Below are positions 9,032 through 16,747 of a stretch of DNA of 64,000 bases, one piece after another. Under the pieces are notes generated by a model. The model saw nothing but the letters and a program-made list of their open reading frames with translations, did no database searches and was not told the origin of the DNA. The stretch is taken from positions 186,001 through 250,000 of the forward strand of contig NZ_VTOW01000001.1 of assembly GCF_012184425.1 (NCBI RefSeq), given 5' to 3'. Each line of letters begins with the position of its first letter. Within the stretch, counting starts at the first letter, position 1. Origin of the DNA: Candidatus Manganitrophus noduliformans (lineage in GTDB: Bacteria > Nitrospirota > Nitrospiria > SBBL01 > Manganitrophaceae). A program made the translations under genes and the position numbers.

Positions 9032-10864
9032 CTATCCCGGAACAGAACCGACAAGAAGCGCTTTGATATAGAGAATGACAATCAGGGCAATCGAGATGAT
9101 GACGACCAGCCGCCACATCGCCTTGATCCAGCCCAACGGGGTGAAGGAGGGATCGACATACCGGAGGATGTAGGCGAAGGCGACCACCGACTGGGCCGAG
9201 CCGATGTGGGTGAGAGAGCCTCCCGCCGCATATCCGGCGATTTGGGCCGCGGCGAAGAGGAACATATCCGGCATCCCGTGAATGGCCCGGGAGGCGAAAT
9301 CGGCGACGACGTTGTTGTCCAGCACCGCCGAGAGAAGCCCCGATCCGAGGAACTGGATGACCGCCACATGGGCGGGGCCGAGAAGGTCCACCCCCCGTTC
9401 GATCGCCGCCTTCAACTGATCGAAAAATCCGACCGCCGTGAGCATCGTGATCGAAAGAAAAAGAGGAAAGAGAAAAAGGTACTCCTTATATTCGTGGGTC
9501 GCTTCCCGCAATGCGAGTTTTCTCATCTTCGTGTGGGCCAAAATCCCCAACAGCGCGAAGGAAAACGCGGCGATCGACGAGATAAAGAGGGGAACATCGT
9601 GATTCCGGGCGTGCCAAAACAATAAGCCGAGGAACGGAATAAAAGCGAGCTTGCCCCATCTCTGCGCGGCGTTCCGTTGAACACGGGTGTCCTCCAGCAA
9701 GCGTTCGATCACCCCCGCCTCCCGCAGCTCCAACTCCCGCTCTCCCGGACTCCCCCTTTGTTTCCGATGATGATAATAGGACTTCACCGGCGCGACAAAC
9801 GCTTCTCCCAAAAAATCCCCGATGAACGCGTTCACGGTCTCTTCATCGACCTTGGCCCGGATCATCGCCGAGATCGGATGATGTCCCTCATGGTAGAGGG
9901 CATCCACCGCCGCCTTTTTTTCTCCAAAGCGTCCGGCGTACTCCTTGAACATATCCTCGATCTCTTTGACCTCTCCTTTCCGCGCGGCTTGATGGAACCG
10001 GACATCGGCGATATTCTTCTCCAGAACGTCGAGCTCATCCAGGGGGATCATCGCCCCCTTCAACCAGCCGGAAATAAATTGGGAGACAATGAGGAAGGTA
10101 ACGACCGCCATCGGCAACGCATATTTCAGAAAAAAAGTATCGGGGAGGCTGAGATTGGACTTCATGATCAGGTTCGGGGGCTCTCCGTAAGCGAGCCACA
10201 TTCCGCAGACGGTGGTCAGGATCACCGAAATCATGATGATGAATTCGATCCCTTCGTGCCGAATCCGCGCCATCACCAGGATAATCACCAAGACGCGGAT
10301 CGTCAGGCCGATCATGGAGACGCCGTCCAAGATGCCGGAGGCAAAGGAGACCAATCCCGCGATGGTCAGAACCGTCGCCAAAACGCGCCCCTCGAAGATC
10401 CGGAGGAGATTCATGCTGACCGCTTCCAGCAAGCGGGTCTGGGAGATGACGCTGACGAAAAAAGTCAGCCCCAGGATAAAAAGCATCGTATCGCCGTGGA
10501 TCAACTTCTCAAGGCCGTCGATGGAGAGAAGATTTTCCCGAATCGCACGCCACAAGGCGGCTCCCCCTTCCCGAGACATCTCCTCACGCAGTTGGGACTG
10601 GGGCCACCAAAGGGGGAAGAAGGTGACGAAGATGATCGGGAGCGCTCCATACGTGATCGCGTTTTTGTCGATCCGATAACGGATCGACCCGAAGAGGAAA
10701 AGGATCAGAATGGTCGCCAACACCTCGATTCCGAGAAGATTCGGACTGGGAGGGTTGTTCCAGGTGAAGATTCCGATTAGGGCGGCAATGGCGAGACAGA
10801 TGGCGAAATACCACTTCGATTCTATCTCAACGATGTCGTTCGATGATTCTGTCACAGGGTCCAT
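9032..10864 (-). CDS. Ion-transporter-superfamily permease, NhaD/ArsB-like, with cytoplasmic insert
   Basis: A 610-residue polytopic membrane protein of the ion transporter superfamily, closest by eye to NhaD-type Na+/H+ antiporters. The landmarks are a GLTFFVSVISQTRLLE helix, the GILDGVSMIGLT re-entrant loop, the YGEPPNLIMKSN segment, and near the end LDNNVVADFASR, with the paired discontinuous-helix pattern of the superfamily. Between the two membrane halves lies a hydrophilic insert at about residues 275-405 with many charges, which is longer than usual. The substrate cannot be told from sequence. A strong promoter lies just upstream, so it is separate from the flanking ammonium operons. 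Confidence 0.75.
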   Translation of the reverse strand: MDPVTESSNDIVEIESKWYFAICLAIAALIGIFTWNNPPSPNLLGIEVLATILILFLFGSIRYRIDKNAITYGALPIIFVTFFPLWWPQSQLREEMSREGGAALWRAIRENLLSIDGLEKLIHGDTMLFILGLTFFVSVISQTRLLEAVSMNLLRIFEGRVLATVLTIAGLVSFASGILDGVSMIGLTIRVLVIILVMARIRHEGIEFIIMISVILTTVCGMWLAYGEPPNLIMKSNLSLPDTFFLKYALPMAVVTFLIVSQFISGWLKGAMIPLDELDVLEKNIADVRFHQAARKGEVKEIEDMFKEYAGRFGEKKAAVDALYHEGHHPISAMIRAKVDEETVNAFIGDFLGEAFVAPVKSYYHHRKQRGSPGERELELREAGVIERLLEDTRVQRNAAQRWGKLAFIPFLGLLFWHARNHDVPLFISSIAAFSFALLGILAHTKMRKLALREATHEYKEYLFLFPLFLSITMLTAVGFFDQLKAAIERGVDLLGPAHVAVIQFLGSGLLSAVLDNNVVADFASRAIHGMPDMFLFAAAQIAGYAAGGSLTHIGSAQSVVAFAYILRYVDPSFTPLGWIKAMWRLVVIISIALIVILYIKALLVGSVPG

Positions 10865-10916
10865 TGAACCGATCTTTTACCACGCCGGTACCGCGGAGAG
10901 GCGCTGATTTCGGGAC

Positions 10917-10945
10917 ATTATATAGCAGAAAATGCGCCGGAACAA
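10917..10945 (-). promoter_or_regulatory. Sigma-70 promoter of the NhaD-like gene
   Basis: TTGTTC (10945-10940) and a perfect TATAAT (10922-10917) with 17-base spacing on the minus strand. Transcription would start about 45 bases before the ATG at 10864. Confidence 0.7.
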
Positions 10946-10992
10946 CCGGATAATCTGATCGCTCGCCGCGGCACCGGAGGCAAGCCGACACG

Positions 10993-11035
10993 GAGCGGCC
11001 TGTGATGAAGATTCTAATCCTCACACGGGCCGCTC
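10993..11035 (-). terminator. Long hairpin after porin-amtB-glnK operon
   Basis: GAGCGGCC (11035-11028) and GGCCGCTC (11000-10993) pair, with an inner TGTG/CACA extension after a two-base bulge. It lies 24 bases after the glnK stop. There is no T run after it, so it may protect the 3' end or act with Rho and is not a standard intrinsic terminator. Confidence 0.45.
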
Positions 11036-11058
11036 ATCCGAACCGGACCAAAACCGAT

Positions 11059-11409
<351 letters not shown>

Positions 11410-12945
11410 CTATCGCATTACCTTTTCGGTCTCGGACACCTTCGGTTTCGGTGAAGCGTAGCCGACATTCATTGCGCCGCTGCTGGAGATCATGCTGACG
11501 GCAAAATCGGGATACGCGGCATTGCCGTGCTCGCCGATATCCAACCCTTCCATCTCCTCCTGCTCGCTGACCCGGACGCCGAGGGTCGCCTTGATCGCCA
11601 CCCAGATGATATAAGAGACCACGAAGGTGAACGCCCCGACCGCGGCGACTCCGATCAACTGGCTGATCAGCAGCTTCGCCCCGCCGCCGAAGAGGAGGCC
11701 GTTGCCGGTGGTGTTCGGCAACATTGCATCTTGAGCGAAGAGGCCGACCGCGAGTGTTCCGAAAATTCCGCAGACCAGGTGGACCGAAAGGGCCCCCACC
11801 GGATCGTCGATCTGAAGCCGATCGAACATCATGACCGCCAGAACGACTAGGAAGCCGCAGATTGCGCCGATGATCACCGCGCTGCCGGGAGAGACGAAGG
11901 CGCAGGGGGCGGTGATCCCGACCAAGCCGCCGAGCATGCCGTTGATCGACATGCCGAGATCGGGTTTCCCAAGCATGGTCCAGGCGGTCGCCGTCGAGAC
12001 GAGAAGTCCCGCCGCCGCGGCCAGCGTGGTGGTGATGATGATCCGAGAAATATCGCCCGGCGCCGCCGCCATCGTGCTTCCGGGGTTGAAGCCATACCAG
12101 CCGAGCCAGAGGATCAGCGCGCCCAGGGTGCCGAGCGCCATGTTGTGGCCGGGGATCGCCTGCACCCGACCGTCCTTATATTTTCCGAGCCGGGCGCCGA
12201 GAACCAGCACTCCCGCCAGGGCCGCCCAGCCGCCGACCGAATGAACCACGGTCGACCCGGCGAAATCCCACATCCCCAGTCCTGCGATCCAACCGCCTCC
12301 CCAGATCCAGTGCCCGACGATCGGATAGATGAAAGCGACCAGAACGAAGGAGAAGACGATAAACGAGAGATACTTGATCCGCTCGGCCACCACCCCCGAG
12401 ACGATCGTGGCCGCCGTTCCGGCAAAGACAAGCTGGAAGAAGAACTTGGCGAGCAGGGGGACCGTCGCCCACGCGATGGCGCCGTAGACGCCGCTGTAGC
12501 CGTCGCCGGTCATCGGCGAGTTATCCTCTCCGCCGAGGAAGAAGAGACCGCTCGTCCCGACGAATCCGTTCCCGTCGCCGAACATCAACCCCCAGCCGAT
12601 GAACCAAAAGGCCAGCGTGGAGATGGCGAAGACGATGAAGTTCTTCGAGAGGATGTTGACGGTGTTCTTGCTCCTGCAGAAGCCCGATTCCACCATGGCG
12701 AATCCGGTGTTCATGAAGAAAACGAGCATCCCGGCAATCACCACCCAGAGGGTGTCGAGGGCGACCTTGGTTTCCGAGGGGCCTTCGACCGCAGGCGGGG
12801 CCGGTGGAGCGCTCTCTGTGCTCTCCATCGTCATCGCGGGGGCTTCTGCCGCCGGCGCCGCCGCCTCTTCCGCCCACACCGGGAGGGAGAGTGACATCAC
12901 CAACGCCGCCAGAATTCCGATCCAACCGATCTTTAAATCCTTCAT
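11410..12945 (-). CDS. amtB: Ammonium transporter AmtB (set 2)
   Basis: A 511-residue Amt-family channel, longer than the first copy. After an N-terminal signal peptide (ends near PVWAEEA) there is an Ala/Pro-rich periplasmic stretch to about residue 60, then 11 membrane spans. Landmarks are GFAMVESGFCRSKN, which is typical of the Amt type with a conserved FCR turn, the HWIWGGGWI pore segment, and the GIFGTLAVGLF helix. The C-terminus is extended past the usual GLDIGEHG element by about 30 residues. It lies between porin and glnK with gaps of 27 and 12 bases, so ammonium could pass the porin and then this channel. Confidence 0.94.
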   Translation of the reverse strand: MKDLKIGWIGILAALVMSLSLPVWAEEAAAPAAEAPAMTMESTESAPPAPPAVEGPSETKVALDTLWVVIAGMLVFFMNTGFAMVESGFCRSKNTVNILSKNFIVFAISTLAFWFIGWGLMFGDGNGFVGTSGLFFLGGEDNSPMTGDGYSGVYGAIAWATVPLLAKFFFQLVFAGTAATIVSGVVAERIKYLSFIVFSFVLVAFIYPIVGHWIWGGGWIAGLGMWDFAGSTVVHSVGGWAALAGVLVLGARLGKYKDGRVQAIPGHNMALGTLGALILWLGWYGFNPGSTMAAAPGDISRIIITTTLAAAAGLLVSTATAWTMLGKPDLGMSINGMLGGLVGITAPCAFVSPGSAVIIGAICGFLVVLAVMMFDRLQIDDPVGALSVHLVCGIFGTLAVGLFAQDAMLPNTTGNGLLFGGGAKLLISQLIGVAAVGAFTFVVSYIIWVAIKATLGVRVSEQEEMEGLDIGEHGNAAYPDFAVSMISSSGAMNVGYASPKPKVSETEKVMR

Positions 12946-12972
12946 TTTTTCCTCCTTGTATTACAGATGAAT

Positions 12973-14058
12973 TTAGAAACTATAGACCACGCCGAGGACG
13001 GCGCGGTTCTGTGTATCGGTGACCGCCCCGCCTTCGTCTTCGAAGATATCTTCATCGGCCATGTCGTAACGGTACTCGGCCCGAATCAGAAGATTGTTCG
13101 CCACCTTGACCTCTCCGGTGACGGTGACCTCTTGAACCGTATTGTCGGCCGTTCCGAACATGACGCCGTCATCATCGGTGGCATTCTCAACGCGAACGGC
13201 AACGGCATAAGGGTCCGCCGCCAGTCGGGCGTAGAGAGCAATCCCCGACCAGGTCATACTGTCTCCGCCGCCGATTGGATCTTGCGTGCCGTAATCGTAG
13301 TTGGCTGCAAAGGAAAGGTTATCTGTCGCATTAAACATGACGATCGCATCGTAGACATGCCGATCCTGAAAACCGCCTCCGGCCGATCGTTCAGGACCGA
13401 TCCAGTTCAGAATGACGGTCAGCGGTTGGATCGGAACGATTCCAACTTGGGCTCCGAATGTTTTACCGTTGTTATTCTCGACCACATTGTTCCAGCCGTT
13501 GAGGACATAGCCGTTCACCCAGATCATGTCGGAAATGGCATAGTTCGCCCGCAGCCCGGCATGATAGTAGGGGATCGCACAGCAGAAGAGGAGCCCCCGC
13601 GTGTAGTTCCAATTGTCCTTCGACTCGATCACTTCCAATCCCATATGGGTGACAAATTTACCCATATCGAGGGTCAGGCCGACCGGCGTAGCCCAGGTCA
13701 CATAGGCCTGCTGAATGTTTTTGTACGGTTCTTCAGAGGCCCCGCCCGGACAGGAGAAAGCACCGCAGTGGACGAAGTCGGTCGTGGTTCCAAAATTAAG
13801 ATCGATGCGAAAACCGACCGGCTCGGCCGTTCTCGCCAAGACGATTTCGGCCAAGCTGACGCTGAAGGCGTTATGATAGAAATCAAAGTTGCTGAGCCCA
13901 TTCGTATTGGAGTCGGGTCTATTGAAGTTGAAGCTGTAATACGTATCGACGAATCCGCTGATCTGAAACGGCGATTCTGCCGGTTCTTGCGCAAACAACC
14001 TCCCCGTCGATAAGATCAAGAACAGAACGACAAAACCCGCCCCCCATGTTTTTTTCAT
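12973..14058 (-). CDS. Outer-membrane beta-barrel porin of the ammonium operon
   Basis: A 361-residue protein with a signal peptide (cleavage near LFAQEPAE) and repeated amphipathic strands ending in a C-terminal phenylalanine (VVYSF), the marks of an outer-membrane barrel. Opening text FQISGFVDTYYSFNFNRP and the overall pattern match the BBP2/porin-type family. Four cysteines (two in CGAFSCPGG, two in LLFCCAIP) could form disulfides. It is the first gene of the operon with amtB and glnK and is transcribed from the sigma-54 promoter through two terminator-bearing leaders. A role in letting ammonium or organic nitrogen through the outer membrane is inference. Confidence 0.8.
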   Translation of the reverse strand: MKKTWGAGFVVLFLILSTGRLFAQEPAESPFQISGFVDTYYSFNFNRPDSNTNGLSNFDFYHNAFSVSLAEIVLARTAEPVGFRIDLNFGTTTDFVHCGAFSCPGGASEEPYKNIQQAYVTWATPVGLTLDMGKFVTHMGLEVIESKDNWNYTRGLLFCCAIPYYHAGLRANYAISDMIWVNGYVLNGWNNVVENNNGKTFGAQVGIVPIQPLTVILNWIGPERSAGGGFQDRHVYDAIVMFNATDNLSFAANYDYGTQDPIGGGDSMTWSGIALYARLAADPYAVAVRVENATDDDGVMFGTADNTVQEVTVTGEVKVANNLLIRAEYRYDMADEDIFEDEGGAVTDTQNRAVLGVVYSF

Positions 14059-14100
14059 CTCTGCTTTTTCCTCCCCTGTATGAATGTGATCGGTTAAGTT

Positions 14101-14176
14101 AAAAAAAAGGCGCCGCAGGATAGATAAACATCCGGCGGCGCCCTTGCCTGCCTACATTGATTACGTCAGCGTAGTC
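14101..14176 (-). promoter_or_regulatory. ANTAR-type antitermination leader, proximal copy (with intrinsic terminator)
   Basis: Minus-strand RNA. First hairpin: arms GACTAC and GTAATC (one C-A mismatch) around loop GCTGAC. After a six-base linker, second hairpin: GGCAGGC and GCCGCC (the A bulged) around loop AAGGGC, which has A1 and G4. The 3' arm of this second hairpin is part of the 5' arm of an intrinsic terminator (GGCGCCGC paired with GCGGCGCC, 14142-14109) followed by eight T. The two structures exclude each other. Its first-hairpin loop has G at position 1, where the motif wants A, so this copy may bind less well. Confidence 0.65.
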
Positions 14177-14208
14177 GATCTCTAATTTTATCTGCTCTAC
14201 AACAACTC

Positions 14209-14285
14209 AAAAAAAGGCGCCGCAGGACGAAGGATCAATCCGGCGGCGCCTTTGCCAGCCTTTAAACGATTACATCGGTGTAGTC
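14209..14285 (-). promoter_or_regulatory. ANTAR-type antitermination leader, distal copy (with intrinsic terminator)
   Basis: Minus-strand RNA beginning near the predicted start of transcription. First hairpin: GACTAC and GTAATC around loop ACCGAT (A1, G4). A seven-base linker follows. Second hairpin: GGCTGGC and GCCGCC (T bulged) around loop AAAGGC (A1, G4), at 14242-14260. Its 3' arm overlaps the terminator stem GGCGCCGC/GCGGCGCC (14250-14216), which ends in seven T. Both loops satisfy the known ANTAR target rule of six-base loops with A at 1 and G at 4. Compared with the proximal copy, the first and last loop bases change together (A/T to G/C). Confidence 0.7.
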
Positions 14286-14304
14286 GGTTTGTCCAGGATA
14301 CTAG

Positions 14305-14321
14305 AGCAACTGGTATGCCAA
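14305..14321 (-). promoter_or_regulatory. Sigma-54 promoter of porin-amtB-glnK
   Basis: On the minus strand TTGGCATACCAGTTGCT has GG and GC exactly ten bases apart, matching the -24/-12 consensus TGGCAC-N5-TTGCA. Transcription would start near 14294, just ahead of the distal leader copy. Confidence 0.85.
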
Positions 14322-14414
14322 ATTGAAATATCTTGAAAAGTCCTGAAAAATCTGTAGCTTCTGAAAGCGCCTGAACAGCCGACCCGACAAATATGGTCTG
14401 AATCTATACAATTG

Positions 14415-14430
14415 TGTCGCATTTACGACA
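14415..14430. promoter_or_regulatory. NifA-type upstream activator site
   Basis: TGTCGCATTTACGACA is an exact TGT-N10-ACA site with further symmetry (TGTCG/CGACA). It lies about 104 bases upstream of the -24 element, the usual distance for an enhancer-binding protein, and ten bases after the stop codon of the NifA-like gene. Confidence 0.7.
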
Positions 14431-14440
14431 AAACTGTCCA

Positions 14441-15430
14441 CTAAAATGGGTTTTCGGGAAAGAGCTTGTACTTCTTGATCTTATAAGCGACCTGCCGCGG
14501 GGTCATTCCAAGCAATCGGGCCGCTTTGGCCTGGACCCATCCCGACCGCTCCAGCGCTTTTTTAAGAGCCTCTTGCTCCATTCCTTGCATTTTTTCCGTG
14601 AAAGAACCCCGCTTGTCGGAGGCAATGGGCGGAGTGACCGTTTTAATATCGTTGAAATAAGTCTGTATCGCCGGGGGGATGGTCTTGAATGTCACCGATT
14701 CATCTTCCGCCAAAACCACCAGCCGCTCGATGCAATTCTCCAACTCGCGGACGTTTCCCGGCCAATCATAGTGGATGAGAAGCTGGATCACGTCATTGGA
14801 GAGGTGGACTTTTTTATTGTTTTCGTTATTGAACTTTTCAAGAAAGTGCTCGATCAGCAAGGAAATATCTTCCCGTCTCTCCCGGAGCGCCGGAAGATGA
14901 ATCGGCACGACATTCAGCCGGTAGTAGAGGTCCTGACGAAAGCTCCCCTCCAGGATCGCGTTCTCAAGCTGACGATGGGTAGCGGCGATCGTCCGGACGT
15001 CGACCGAGATGGTATCAACCCCGCCGACCCGCTCGAACTCCATTTCCTGCAGGACCCGCAGCAATTTCACCTGGACCGGAAGGGGAAGATCGCCGATTTC
15101 ATCCAGGAAGATCGTTCCCCCGTCGGCCAGCTCGAACCGGCCCTTTCTCATTTGGATCGCGCCGGTGAAGGCCCCCTTTTCGTGACCGAAAAGCTCGCTC
15201 TCCAGCAATGTCTCCGAAAGGGCGGCGCAATTGACTTTGATAAAGGGCTTGTGGGCGCGGGGGCTGTTTTCATGGATCAACTTCGCGATCAGCTCTTTCC
15301 CGGTCCCGCTCTCCCCGCGAAGGAGAACCGTGGCTTTGCTCTGGCTGACGCGAATCAACTCCCGATAGATATCTTTCATGACGGGGCTGCGGCCGATCAG
15401 CGCGCTCGAAACCCGAGACTCTATGGCCAT
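14441..15430 (-). CDS. NifA-like sigma-54 activator lacking a sensor domain
   Basis: A 329-residue enhancer-binding protein. The AAA+ domain covers residues about 10-240: Walker A GESGTGKE at 39-46, the sigma-54-contacting GAFTGA at 86-91, Walker [14 protein letters not shown], and the arginine finger region [11 protein letters not shown]. The Fis-type helix-turn-helix at the end ([17 protein letters not shown]) is close to that of NifA. The N-terminal GAF domain that normally senses signals in NifA is absent; the ATG at 15430 is preceded by GGGAGGAAG. It is adjacent to the sigma-54 operon with a TGT-N10-ACA site, its likely target. Activity must be set by expression or by a partner protein. 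Confidence 0.85.
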   Translation of the reverse strand: MAIESRVSSALIGRSPVMKDIYRELIRVSQSKATVLLRGESGTGKELIAKLIHENSPRAHKPFIKVNCAALSETLLESELFGHEKGAFTGAIQMRKGRFELADGGTIFLDEIGDLPLPVQVKLLRVLQEMEFERVGGVDTISVDVRTIAATHRQLENAILEGSFRQDLYYRLNVVPIHLPALRERREDISLLIEHFLEKFNNENNKKVHLSNDVIQLLIHYDWPGNVRELENCIERLVVLAEDESVTFKTIPPAIQTYFNDIKTVTPPIASDKRGSFTEKMQGMEQEALKKALERSGWVQAKAARLLGMTPRQVAYKIKKYKLFPENPF

Positions 15431-15496
15431 AAAACTCTTCCTCCCTGCAGTCGTCCTCTTGGAGATTCGTGCCCGACGTGGACGGGCTGTCTTCCC

Positions 15497-15567
15497 TCTA
15501 AAAACAAAACGTCCCACCCCAACGGATGTTGGAATGGGACGTCCTCGTCAGAACACATCTTTGTGTT
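15497..15567 (-). promoter_or_regulatory. Terminator-bearing leader of the NifA-like gene
   Basis: Starting almost at the predicted transcript 5' end: a hairpin AACAC/GTGTT with loop AAAGAT (A1, G4) at 15567-15552, a short region that can form a weak second hairpin (GAC with GTC, loop GAGGAC), then a strong terminator: ACGTCCCA paired with TGGGACGT plus an inner CCAAC/GTTGG stem (15542-15509), followed by TTTGTTTTT. The gene starts about 80 bases later. The first loop fits the ANTAR rule; the second does not at position 1. Confidence 0.55.
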
Positions 15568-15574
15568 GTGATGT

Positions 15575-15603
15575 ATCGTACCTCAATCAAACAAGTGTGT
15601 CAA
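15575..15603 (-). promoter_or_regulatory. Sigma-70 promoter of the NifA-like gene
   Basis: Perfect TTGACA (15603-15598), 17-base spacer, TACGAT (15580-15575) on the minus strand. The start of transcription would fall near 15568, at the first base of the leader hairpin. Confidence 0.65.
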
Positions 15604-15665
15604 GCCGGTTTTTTTCTGTACTTCGATTTGATACCGAGTTAGTATGATAGCGATGCCGTTCGTCA

Positions 15666-15695
15666 TTGACTCCCCGATCCAAGAAATGGTATAGC
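15666..15695 (+). promoter_or_regulatory. Candidate promoter of the TPR gene
   Basis: TTGACT (15666-15671), 18-base spacer and TATAGC (15690-15695), 35 bases before the ATG at 15730, divergent from the NifA-like gene's promoter. Confidence 0.45.
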
Positions 15696-15729
15696 CTGGG
15701 ATAGAGAATGGAAAGGAGCTGATCAAGAG

Positions 15730-16506
15730 ATGACGTCGAACAAAAATCACTCCGGGATCTTCCTGCAAGGGATGATCTTTCTCCATCGCGGGCAATTCGA
15801 AAGCGCCCGGCGCTGTTTCGGGCAGGCGCTGGAAGAGGCGCGCGCCGGGGGGAAGGCCGATCAACTCCGCGCGGTGCTTCTGAATCTGGGGAATGCCTCC
15901 GCGGCCCTCGGAGACCGGGAGAAGGCCCGCTCCTGCTACCTGGAGATCTTGGCGCTCGACCGGGAAGAGCCCGACGCGAAAACGGTCGGGCAGACCCTCG
16001 TCAATCTCGGCAATCTCTGCCGGGAGGCGGGGGAGTTCGAGCGGGCGCGGGCCTATTATCTGGAGGCGGCTGATCTTCTCCAAGAAAACACGGACGACCT
16101 CTCCTCGGGGTTGCTCTACAGCAACCGGGGCCTATTGGAAGAGGCGACGGGACAGATGGAAGAGGCGATTACTCTTTTCAGAAAAGCGATCGAATTCCAC
16201 AAGAAGGCGGGGCATGAGGAAGGGTTGGCGGCGACCTGGGGACAGCTGGGTCGGGCCTTCCTCCAGCGGGATCAGGATCGGGACGCGGAAACCTGCTTTA
16301 ACTACGCGGCGACCCACTTCAGCCGGTTAGGGGATCCGGCGGGGGAGAGCGAAGCCCTCCGGGGCTTGGCGGCGGTTTATGAAGGCCGGGGGGATCGGGA
16401 GCTGGCCCTTCACTGTCTCGGACGCATCACGGAAATCCGGGAGAGATATCGCCTTCCGCCGGATGCACGCGACCAGGAACAAAGCGATCGGCTCCGGAGA
16501 AAATAA
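15730..16506 (+). CDS. TPR-repeat protein
   Basis: A 258-residue protein built almost entirely of about six tetratricopeptide repeats, with the canonical A-x-x-x-[YF] and G-x[FL/ME] positions visible (for example GEFERARAYYLEAADLL and GQMEEAITLFRKAIEF). Repeats of this sort are protein-binding scaffolds. There is no signal peptide, so it should be cytoplasmic. AAAGGAG lies ahead of the ATG. It is divergent from the NifA-like regulator and 241 bases before the next gene; nothing in it points to a particular partner, though a role with the regulator is possible. Confidence 0.78.
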   Translation: MTSNKNHSGIFLQGMIFLHRGQFESARRCFGQALEEARAGGKADQLRAVLLNLGNASAALGDREKARSCYLEILALDREEPDAKTVGQTLVNLGNLCREAGEFERARAYYLEAADLLQENTDDLSSGLLYSNRGLLEEATGQMEEAITLFRKAIEFHKKAGHEEGLAATWGQLGRAFLQRDQDRDAETCFNYAATHFSRLGDPAGESEALRGLAAVYEGRGDRELALHCLGRITEIRERYRLPPDARDQEQSDRLRRK

Positions 16507-16747
16507 AACCCTCCTTGTAACCGGTTTAAACGAGACCGATCGGGCGTTGGCGCCGGGAGAGGCGCCCGATAAACTTCTTTCCGTTTTAATCTTTTCGATT
16601 TGAGATGCAACTCCCGCGGGAAGACCATTTCCCCGTTCGCAACGGACGGCCTCTCCCCCCTCTCGTCTTTCCCCCCCCATTCGTGTCAAAATAAATAAAG
16701 CCCGGCGCGCATCGTCTCTCCTTTTCTCTCGCCGGAATGGGGTTTGA

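Noticed and set aside
14101-14285. Glutamine riboswitch (glnA motif) ahead of the amt operon
   Set aside because: The three-way junction and conserved bases of that motif are not present; the six-base loops with A1 and G4 and the overlap with the terminator fit the ANTAR type better.
14101-14300. CRISPR or a simple direct repeat
   Set aside because: Only two units, 109 bases apart, with paired changes that keep the hairpins and a terminator in each; this is a duplicated structured RNA and not a spacer array.
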